From an uncultured Brevinema sp. (GTDB lineage Bacteria > Spirochaetota > Brevinematia > Brevinematales > Brevinemataceae), in assembly GCA_947036575.1 (NCBI GenBank), contig CAMQSH010000088.1, positions 1 through 7,717 of the forward strand: DNA of 7,717 nt, in the 5' to 3' direction. Of the stretch, positions 1 to 5,444 are shown piece after piece; positions within the stretch are counted from its first letter, which is position 1, and the number at the start of each line of letters is the position of its first letter. A program made the position numbers and the translations under genes. Below the pieces are notes generated by a model. It was given only the letters and a program-made list of their open reading frames with translations. It made no database searches and was not told the origin of the DNA.

Positions 1-2
1 AT

Positions 3-812
3 GAAAATAATACTTCTATAAAAGAAGAAATTATTTATGTTTTTATTGACATGAAACACAAAGACAATACTCAATTTTGGACAGATCTATTTACAACAGA
101 AACAAATCTCTCTGTATTACAAAGAGCTGCTTACGCTGTTGAATTACTAGAAATACCTGTTGGAGTAGATATTTTTAATGCCTTAAATAAACAAATAATG
201 GAACCAAAAGCAATGAGATTTAATGCTGCTGCTGTACAAGCCTTAGGAAAATTAAAAAATACTGAAGCATTACCTGTCATTCTTGAAATGGCAACAAATA
301 TCACTAATCACCAAGATCTTAGAGGTGCTTCAGTAGTAGCTCTTGGCATGTATCAAGATGACACTATGATCCCAATATTACAAGGATTGCTTACTAATAC
401 TGGTGAATCACGTTTAATAAGACGCTATGCAGCTTTGGCTATAGGACACACTGAAAACCCACAAGCAATAGAAATTTTAACACCTATCGCTGTCAATGAA
501 CTTGAAGAACAAACCGTTCGTCTTAATAGTATTTCAGGGCTAGGTTATGCAAATTCTCAAGAAATTATCCCAACACTTGAAAATTTAACAAAATCAGATA
601 ATACTGCAGTTAGAACAGAAGCTATCAAAAGTTTGGCCAGATTAAAAGCTACATCTTCAAAAGCTATTTTAGAATATAAAGCTAAAAATGATCCAGAATC
701 AATAGTCAGAAGAGAAGCTAAAAATGCTCTTAAGATTTTAGAAGAAGCAGAAGGTGGCGGAGAAACTGAGGAAGAAGAAACTGAAGAAATTACAGATCCC
801 ATAACAAACTAA
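3..812 (+). CDS. HEAT-repeat (PBS-lyase-like) protein, 5'-partial
   Basis: An alpha-helical HEAT-repeat scaffold, probably for protein-protein contacts; the partner is unknown. Counting from the Met at position 51, about seven repeats follow one another, each with an Arg near the start of its second part (residues 25, 56, 91, 124, 157, 188, 220; spacing 31-35) and patterns such as RFNAAAVQALGKL and RTEAIKSLARL. This is the short PBS-lyase type of HEAT repeat. Residues 231-247 form a very acidic Glu/Gly/Thr tail. No catalytic motif is seen. The reading frame stays open from the Met at 51 back to the window edge (16 more codons, no stop), and no Shine-Dalgarno sequence precedes 51, so the true start is probably outside the window. 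Position 51 remains an alternative start giving 253 residues. The gene is convergent with the next one and ends 18 nt before a strong terminator. The repeat class is secure; the function is not. Confidence 0.8.
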   Translation, partial: ENNTSIKEEIIYVFIDMKHKDNTQFWTDLFTTETNLSVLQRAAYAVELLEIPVGVDIFNALNKQIMEPKAMRFNAAAVQALGKLKNTEALPVILEMATNITNHQDLRGASVVALGMYQDDTMIPILQGLLTNTGESRLIRRYAALAIGHTENPQAIEILTPIAVNELEEQTVRLNSISGLGYANSQEIIPTLENLTKSDNTAVRTEAIKSLARLKATSSKAILEYKAKNDPESIVRREAKNALKILEEAEGGGETEEEETEEITDPITN

Positions 813-830
813 TATTATAAATTATCAAAT

Positions 831-862
831 AAAAAACACACACTTTAAAGTGTGTGTTTTTT
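831..862. terminator. Bidirectional rho-independent terminator
   Basis: A perfect 32-bp palindrome: A6, then a stem arm reading cacacacttt (837-846), its exact complement aaagtgtgtg (847-856), then T6. Because it is symmetric, each strand gives a hairpin followed by a U-run. It lies 18 nt after the stop of the HEAT-repeat gene (plus strand) and 25 nt past the stop of the small lipoprotein gene (minus strand), so it can end both convergent transcripts. Confidence 0.88.
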
Positions 863-887
863 ATGGAATAACTATTCCTTTGATTAA

Positions 888-1283
888 TTATATTGGATCT
901 ACTAATACAAGAAAAGGTTCTAATACACCTACATTTACAGCACCTAGAGAGCTTGCTGGAGTTGAACGATATACTTCTGCATCCTTTCCTTCTACTCCCT
1001 CACTTTCTTCTATGCCTTCTTCTATTCCTAAAGCATAAAATTCCGAACCATCGAGATTTCTATAAAAAGCTACAGTATCAGATTGGATAGAATCAAAATG
1101 ATAAAAAATTTCTCCATCTATCGTTAGATCAACATTAGCATTAAATACATAGCTTCGTTCCACATTAGCTTTTTCATAAGCAGCTAATCCTCTAAGTTTG
1201 TTTTTAAAAGAATAAGAATCTGTTGCAGAACAAGTTACAAATAGTAACATATTCATACATAATAAAATTTTAAGTATTGGCAT
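888..1283 (-). CDS. Small predicted lipoprotein, unknown function
   Basis: A 131-residue protein I cannot assign to a family. The N-terminus has one Lys (K5), a hydrophobic stretch at residues 6-17 and Cys at 18 in the context LFVTC, which looks like a relaxed lipobox (Thr at -1, Phe at -3). Such loose lipoboxes are accepted in spirochaetes, but by strict rules this is a weak one, and a simple signal peptide is possible. The mature part has alternating hydrophobic residues suggesting beta strands (residues 44-86) and an acidic segment (88-103) rich in Glu and Gly. The start is supported by a GAGGA Shine-Dalgarno sequence 5 nt upstream that overlaps the last codons of the methyltransferase gene. 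Only 2 nt separate the two genes, so translation is probably coupled. It is the last gene of the minus-strand cluster and is followed by the shared terminator. Overlapping plus-strand frames lack a ribosome binding site or protein-like composition. Confidence 0.68.
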   Translation of the reverse strand: MPILKILLCMNMLLFVTCSATDSYSFKNKLRGLAAYEKANVERSYVFNANVDLTIDGEIFYHFDSIQSDTVAFYRNLDGSEFYALGIEEGIEESEGVEGKDAEVYRSTPASSLGAVNVGVLEPFLVLVDPI

Positions 1284-1285
1284 AG

Positions 1286-2698
1286 TTATCCTCGTAATTG
1301 ATTTATAATATTATTTTTTTGTAATTCTTTATAAAAAGGAAACTCTTGCGTTTCATTTTTTTCTAACTGACTATAGATAAATTCACCACCTTTTGTCCAC
1401 TGGTAGTGCCTACTTGCTCCGCCATTTTCTCCAGCAATTACTTTCTGAAGTCTAGGAATAGTTACTGTCTCAATATAGTCCATTTGTTCTATTCCTATCC
1501 ATAATCGACCACTCTTATGGGCGACTGATGCTGTAGTTCCAGAACCTAAGAAAAAATCTATAACTCTATCTCCAGGTTTGGTAGTAATATCAATTATACG
1601 AGCAATTAATAACTCTGGTTTAGGATAGTCAAATACAGATTCTTGAAATAACTCTTTTATATGTTTCGTACCTTTACTTGTATAAAAATCTTTATTATCC
1701 CAAATTGTTCGTGCTAATCTAGTTTTTTTTCTATATTTTTCAAAAATCAAATAATTATCTTTTGACGGTCTTGCAATAAGATTTGAAGATAGTGTATTAT
1801 CTGTAATATTATCTAAAACTTTAGTTTTACCCCATCTCCATACTGTATTCACACCTTGAGATTCTCTTGGGTAAATTTCTATCCATCCCTTTTTTTTAGT
1901 AAGTGATACTATATGATGTCCATGAATATCTTGATTTTTAGGATTAATATAAAAAGGATAATATAAATTTGGTCTATTTCCTTGATGAAATCTAACATTA
2001 CCATTTCTAAGACTTCTGAGCTCAAATCCTCCTAAAGTATCTTCAAGTTTGAATTCTTTATCTAATATTAGAGGATTTAACTCTGTATTTGGTGTTTTAC
2101 TATAAAAAATTAAATATTCATGTGTTCGAGCTAAAGATCTATAATCTCTACCACTAGGATTTGTCAGAACAGTAATCATCCCCAAAAAATTCTCTTCTCC
2201 GTAAATTTCATCTAAGAGAACCTTTAAATAAGCTTGTTCATTTTCATCACATTGAATAACTAAAATCCCATCATCTTGAAGGAATTCTCTAGCTACTTCT
2301 ACTCGATTTTTCATAAACAAAAGCCATAGAGATCTTGAAAATTTATCTTTATAGGTAAATGTATTACCAGTATTATAAGGAGGATCTATATAAATTAATT
2401 TTATAGATTCTTTAAAAATAGGTAAAATAGTATGTAAAACTAATAAATTATTACCTTTAAAAAGAAAATTACTATCTTTAGTAATTTTTGTTATATCTCT
2501 ATGTCCTTTATCGGTAATTGATTGAAAATTAATTAAATTTTTTGGTGAAAGCAATTGTTGAATATCTGCATATTCCTCAATAAAAAAGCTTTCTGCTTTT
2601 TCAAAAGATATATCCTCATAAAAAAGCATGTTTTTTTGTTGAAATTCTAAAATTATAGAGTGTTCTTGTTGTTTATGAGAAATTCCGCTCAAAATCAT
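1286..2698 (-). CDS. Beta-class DNA methyltransferase, Type III Mod-like (probably N6-adenine)
   Basis: An S-adenosylmethionine-dependent DNA methyltransferase that would methylate an amino group, most likely N6 of adenine, at a specific DNA site. Motifs in order: the GNNLLVL segment (82-88), catalytic motif IV DPPYNTGN (105-112), a segment ending DDGILVIQCDENE (142-154), a variable middle region (about 200-330) where target recognition would lie, the TIWDNKDF and GTKHIKELF segments (331-351), FDYPKPELL (356-364), and the SAM-binding motif I DFFLGSGTT (381-389). Motif IV before motif I defines the beta class. The ending with GGEFIYSQL (437-445) is typical of Type III Mod subunits. At 470 residues it is shorter than well-studied Type III Mod proteins (EcoP15I Mod is about 645). 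No Res helicase-nuclease gene is adjacent on either side, so it looks like an orphan methylase, or a Mod whose partner lies elsewhere. It is 30 nt downstream of the HD-GYP gene. The start is uncertain: see the ribosome binding site entry. Confidence 0.92.
   Translation of the reverse strand: MILSGISHKQQEHSIILEFQQKNMLFYEDISFEKAESFFIEEYADIQQLLSPKNLINFQSITDKGHRDITKITKDSNFLFKGNNLLVLHTILPIFKESIKLIYIDPPYNTGNTFTYKDKFSRSLWLLFMKNRVEVAREFLQDDGILVIQCDENEQAYLKVLLDEIYGEENFLGMITVLTNPSGRDYRSLARTHEYLIFYSKTPNTELNPLILDKEFKLEDTLGGFELRSLRNGNVRFHQGNRPNLYYPFYINPKNQDIHGHHIVSLTKKKGWIEIYPRESQGVNTVWRWGKTKVLDNITDNTLSSNLIARPSKDNYLIFEKYRKKTRLARTIWDNKDFYTSKGTKHIKELFQESVFDYPKPELLIARIIDITTKPGDRVIDFFLGSGTTASVAHKSGRLWIGIEQMDYIETVTIPRLQKVIAGENGGASRHYQWTKGGEFIYSQLEKNETQEFPFYKELQKNNIINQLRG
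1289..1293 (-). promoter_or_regulatory. Ribosome binding site inside the end of the methyltransferase gene
   Basis: GAGGA on the minus strand, 5 nt before the ATG at 1283. Its bases are the Arg and Gly codons just before the methyltransferase stop codon (1286-1288). A ribosome terminating on the methyltransferase would sit on this site, which suggests translational coupling to the lipoprotein gene. Confidence 0.7.
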
Positions 2699-2699
2699 T

Positions 2700-2704
2700 T
2701 CCTT
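2700..2704 (-). promoter_or_regulatory. Ribosome binding site that questions the methyltransferase start
   Basis: AAGGA on the minus strand lies only 1 nt from the ATG at 2698, too close for normal initiation. A TTG at codon 3 (2692-2690) is in the same frame and sits 7 nt from AAGGA, a normal spacing. The methyltransferase may therefore start at TTG, two residues shorter. No better site was found near the next in-frame ATG (Met24). Confidence 0.45.
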
Positions 2705-2728
2705 AATTATGAATTTTCTATAAATAAT

Positions 2729-3865
2729 TTATAATGACGATTCTAGCTCTATAAGCATAGCTCTAGTATAGGTACCTATGATAGTATGAGAATCTTCTGA
2801 AAGATCTATTTCTATATTTGTTGTATATTTATTCATATCTTGATCTAATAAAAGTAACACCGTTGGTTTTGTAGGATTTTCAGCATTTGTTTGTAATACA
2901 ATTGCTATATCACCTGTATTTAGTTTTACAATACTAGTTGTAGGGTAAATAGTCATAAAAGAAACAAATGCTGCAATGTATAGACTATAACTTTTGGGGA
3001 AAACAGGCATCATTGTTTGTATAAAATCTTTTAAAATTTCAGCAGGTTCTCTTCCTTCTTTAAAAGATCTTGCCCTTATTTGAGAAGTGAAAACATCAGC
3101 CAGTGAAATAATAATACTATTTGGGTGAAGAGAATCTCCTTTAAGTCCCCTAGGATAACCACTGCCATCTGGTCTTTCATGATGTTCCAAACTAGGTATA
3201 GCATAAATAGTAGGCATTTCTGATTTTGTCATAAAACTATAACCTAGTAAGGTGTGTTTTTGGATTTCTAATTTTTGCTCTTCATAAAGTGTGCCTGCAG
3301 AACCTTTTAATTCCTCTGGTAATAATAACATACCTATATCAAAAAACAAAGCCCCTGTAGCCAATTGGATTAGTTCTAGGGATCTCACACTTTTATAATA
3401 ATGTACATGAATCCCTAATGAGATAAGGAGCACATCCATTGTATGAATATAAAAATATTCATCCTCTTCAAACAATGCATGCCTACACACAGCCAGTAAA
3501 GGAGACATATTTTCATTTCTTAAGGCATAGGATGACCAAAAAGAAGTTAGGTTTTGTATTGCATTAAAATTGATCTGCCTAAGGTTTTTGAATAATACTT
3601 TTAGTACTTTAACATCATCATAATATCTTTGTAATAAGATTCTTGTTTCTTTATCTATATAACTAGGTAATTCCAAAGATAGTTTTTGTTCTTTCTCTTG
3701 TAACTCACCTTCTGTAAAAAGTGTTTCCCCACTCCATTCAGCAAGATATATGGGATGAATAGAATGAAATTCAGGCAGTAATACTTCTTTTTTTTTATTC
3801 AATATAGGTTTTGTACAAGACATTCCAACACTTAAATCATCTATATTTATTTTTGTTTGTTTCAT
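2729..3865 (-). CDS. HD-GYP-family protein with degenerate HD motif (FD)
   Basis: HD-GYP proteins usually hydrolyse the second messenger cyclic di-GMP in the cytoplasm using a di-iron or similar metal centre. This 378-residue protein has an N-terminal beta-rich region with the usual LSVGM opening (residues 1-60), a central HD-GYP domain (about 125-285) and a C-terminal small beta domain (about 305-365: SIVKLNTGDIAIVLQTN, then IDLS), as in many family members. Conserved residues seen: His141 (HTMDV), Asp176, His204 (KHTLLG), His228-His229 followed by ERPDGSGYP (230-238), Asp257 and Arg266. The defining HDIGK segment, however, reads FDIGM (175-179): the metal-ligand His and the Lys are gone. 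Activity may be lost or altered; it may serve as a binding or sensing protein. The start has AAGGA 10 nt upstream. There is no transmembrane segment or receiver domain. It sits between the small NfeD-like gene (42 nt) and the methyltransferase (30 nt), probably in one transcript. Confidence 0.88.
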   Translation of the reverse strand: MKQTKINIDDLSVGMSCTKPILNKKKEVLLPEFHSIHPIYLAEWSGETLFTEGELQEKEQKLSLELPSYIDKETRILLQRYYDDVKVLKVLFKNLRQINFNAIQNLTSFWSSYALRNENMSPLLAVCRHALFEEDEYFYIHTMDVLLISLGIHVHYYKSVRSLELIQLATGALFFDIGMLLLPEELKGSAGTLYEEQKLEIQKHTLLGYSFMTKSEMPTIYAIPSLEHHERPDGSGYPRGLKGDSLHPNSIIISLADVFTSQIRARSFKEGREPAEILKDFIQTMMPVFPKSYSLYIAAFVSFMTIYPTTSIVKLNTGDIAIVLQTNAENPTKPTVLLLLDQDMNKYTTNIEIDLSEDSHTIIGTYTRAMLIELESSL

Positions 3866-3883
3866 TTTTGTAATATCCTTTTT

Positions 3884-3904
3884 AATATTTAATATTTAAT
3901 ATTT
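3884..3904. repeat. Three tandem copies of a 7-bp A/T repeat
   Basis: The heptamer aatattt occurs three times without gaps in the 42-nt spacer between the small gene (ends 3908) and the HD-GYP gene (starts 3865). It stops just short of the HD-GYP ribosome binding site. A copy-number change would alter the leader length. In a genome this A/T-rich it may simply be low-complexity DNA. Confidence 0.6.
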
Positions 3905-3907
3905 AAA

Positions 3908-4135
3908 TTAGACAACTATATTTAATTGAATATTATTATCTAATGTTGTCGTAGATATTTTTTTAATTTGTATTATTTGTCCTTCATAAGAAACAATCCC
4001 TAAAAAAGAACTCCCTATTTTAAGTGGGCTACTATTATTATCAATAATAGCTGTATATAGAGTGTTATTAATTTTTATCAATGTACCTTTCTGGGTGTTT
4101 TTTATGATTGTAACTAAAGACACTTGCTTTTGCAT
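3908..4135 (-). CDS. Small beta-rich protein, possible NfeD-like OB fold
   Basis: A 75-residue protein with no signal peptide or membrane segment. The pattern of QKGTLIKINNTLYTAI (15-30), then PLKIGSSFLGIV (37-48), then GQIIQIKKI (52-60) resembles the C-terminal soluble OB-type domain of NfeD proteins, where a Gly-start strand, a 'tlY-A' strand, an 'I-x-x-G' turn and a final 'L/I-x-I' strand alternate. This is a visual match only and could also fit other small beta barrels. NfeD C-terminal domains usually follow membrane helices, which are absent here. The gene is very probably real: a near-perfect GAGGTGAT Shine-Dalgarno sequence lies 5 nt before the ATG. It is the first gene of the minus-strand cluster and shares the divergent intergenic region with the pst operon; 42 nt separate it from the HD-GYP gene. 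Confidence 0.7.
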   Translation of the reverse strand: MQKQVSLVTIIKNTQKGTLIKINNTLYTAIIDNNSSPLKIGSSFLGIVSYEGQIIQIKKISTTTLDNNIQLNIVV

Positions 4136-4140
4136 TAGCT

Positions 4141-4148
4141 ATCACCTC
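4141..4148 (-). promoter_or_regulatory. Strong ribosome binding site
   Basis: GAGGTGAT on the minus strand matches eight consecutive bases of the anti-Shine-Dalgarno complement and ends 5 nt before the ATG at 4135. It is the strongest such site in the window and is good evidence that the 75-aa gene is translated. Confidence 0.8.
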
Positions 4149-4174
4149 ATAAATAAAATAAAACTTCATACAAC

Positions 4175-4203
4175 ATAATACATTGTTTTGAATATAAAAT
4201 CCA
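4175..4203 (-). promoter_or_regulatory. Weak candidate promoter for the minus-strand cluster
   Basis: On the minus strand TGGATT (4203-4198) and TATTAT (4180-4175) are 17 nt apart. The -10 matches 5 of 6 consensus positions and the -35 only 3 of 6. It is well placed ahead of the 75-aa gene, but A/T-rich DNA yields such matches by chance, so this is tentative. Confidence 0.22.
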
Positions 4204-4227
4204 GTATTAATTCAATTTAAAATATAT

Positions 4228-4256
4228 TTGACAAAACTAAATATAATCGTTATAAT
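4228..4256 (+). promoter_or_regulatory. Perfect consensus sigma-70-type promoter for the pst operon
   Basis: TTGACA (4228-4233) and TATAAT (4251-4256) are separated by exactly 17 nt, a full consensus housekeeping promoter, with an A/T-rich stretch upstream (about 4209-4227) that could act as an UP element. Transcription would start near 4263, leaving a leader of about 30 nt before the ATG at 4294. An imperfect inverted repeat gatat-tt-atatc (4261-4272) lies at the expected start site. I see no clear Pho-box-like direct repeats. Confidence 0.85.
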
Positions 4257-4293
4257 AGTGGATATTTATATCTGTTCAAAATAAGGAGTTTTT

Positions 4294-5418
4294 ATGTTAA
4301 AAAAACAACTTGATAATTATTTGGTTTTAATGCTGTGTATTCTTATCACTAGTTGTGGTACTCCTCAGAGACCAACAAAAACATATAAAGCAACCCTCAT
4401 AGGAAATGGTTCTAGCTTTAGCTTGCCTTTGTCTTCATTATTATTCAAAAAATACACACAAGATGCTAATATTAAAATTGATTATACTTCTGAAAACTCC
4501 TATTTAGGTATTGATACTCTTATTAATCAAGAAGTTGATTTTGCACTCAGTATGGCTACTCTAACTGATAAACAAATAAAACAAAATCCAGATATTTTAC
4601 ACATACCTGTTGCAGCTGCAAGTATCAATTTAGCCTATAATATACCAAAAAAAGGATTCTCACTGTCTGACGATCCTATATACTTAACTCCTGACTTATT
4701 AGCTCAAATATTAAACAAACAAATAACAAAATGGAATGATCCTAAAATTATAGCGATAAACAAAGAAGCTTCCATAACAAAAGATCGTGTATTTCCAGAC
4801 CTTCCTATCACTCTTATTCAACGTTCTACTAATTCTGCAGATACGGACCTTCTTACAAAATTTTTAGCGAAATCAGCTCCTTCTTGGAAACATCGAAATA
4901 TTACCAAACTCCCATTATCTGATAGTACAATAGAACGTAAAACGACATTAGAAATGATGCAAGTACTTTCTCAAACACCAGGAGCTTTAACCTATACTAC
5001 AATGATATATGGTGTTCAAAATAATATCCCTTTATTAAGAATTAAAAATTATTTAGGTGTTTATGGACGAGGTTGTAATTTCAGAACTTTAGAATCTATG
5101 AAAGTTGCCCAAACTAATATAGATAATAGAGTTGACTTGACCTATCCTCATGAAGGTAGAGAAGCTGCTGTTGCATCTGGTTTTTCCTATATTCTTGTGA
5201 AAAAAGAACAAAATTATAATAATAGAACAAAAGAACAAGCACAAGAAACTGTTAATTTCATCAATTGGTTATTATCTCCATCAGCACAAAGAGAGCTTGA
5301 ACCTATTTTCTTTGCTTCATTAACTCCTAAATTTCGAAATGCTGCAAAAAAAACATTGGCAGAAATTACCTATGATGGTAAGCTACTAATACCAGAAACA
5401 ATAGAAATCAAAAAGTAA
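4294..5418 (+). CDS. PstS-like lipoprotein with degenerate phosphate pocket
   Basis: A periplasmic-type solute-binding protein of the PstS family, 374 residues, predicted to be lipid-anchored: a Lys-containing start, a hydrophobic stretch (9-20) and lipobox ITSC with Cys21. Family landmarks are clear: GNGSSF (37-42), VDFALSMATL (81-90), ITKWNDPKI (144-152), IQRSTNS (175-181), TPGALTY (228-234), EQNYNNRT with QAQE (305-317). It aligns along its length with the next gene product. Mapped to the E. coli phosphate contacts, Ser41-Phe42, Ser69, Arg177 and Ser181 are kept, but the aspartate of the 'D-A' motif is Met87, and the Gly-Thr pair after the Ser is Ala182-Asp183. Phosphate binding in the usual way is therefore doubtful; another ligand, a sensing role or a structural role is possible. 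AAGGAG lies 5 nt before the ATG. It is the first gene behind the consensus promoter and is 26 nt from the second pstS. Confidence 0.88.
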   Translation: MLKKQLDNYLVLMLCILITSCGTPQRPTKTYKATLIGNGSSFSLPLSSLLFKKYTQDANIKIDYTSENSYLGIDTLINQEVDFALSMATLTDKQIKQNPDILHIPVAAASINLAYNIPKKGFSLSDDPIYLTPDLLAQILNKQITKWNDPKIIAINKEASITKDRVFPDLPITLIQRSTNSADTDLLTKFLAKSAPSWKHRNITKLPLSDSTIERKTTLEMMQVLSQTPGALTYTTMIYGVQNNIPLLRIKNYLGVYGRGCNFRTLESMKVAQTNIDNRVDLTYPHEGREAAVASGFSYILVKKEQNYNNRTKEQAQETVNFINWLLSPSAQRELEPIFFASLTPKFRNAAKKTLAEITYDGKLLIPETIEIKK

Positions 5419-5444
5419 CTCCAAATATAATAGGAAGGAATATT

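Noticed and set aside
557..802. Minus-strand open frame of 81 codons
   Set aside because: It lies wholly inside the HEAT-repeat gene, is Ser-rich because it mirrors the Glu-rich tail, and has no ribosome binding site.
850..1090. Two plus-strand open frames (850-1038 and 893-1090)
   Set aside because: They overlap the small lipoprotein gene in antisense, the first begins within the terminator, and composition is Ser/Pro or Leu/His-rich as expected from shadow frames.
1286..2698. Complete Type III restriction-modification system
   Set aside because: Only the modification-type subunit is present; neither neighbour has helicase or nuclease motifs.
3884..3904. CRISPR-like or iteron array
   Set aside because: Only three 7-bp A/T units with no spacers, no cas genes and no replication gene nearby.
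4242..4247. A second TATAAT upstream of the chosen -10
   Set aside because: It is only 8 nt from TTGACA, too close for a working promoter; the TATAAT at 4251 has the ideal 17-nt spacing.
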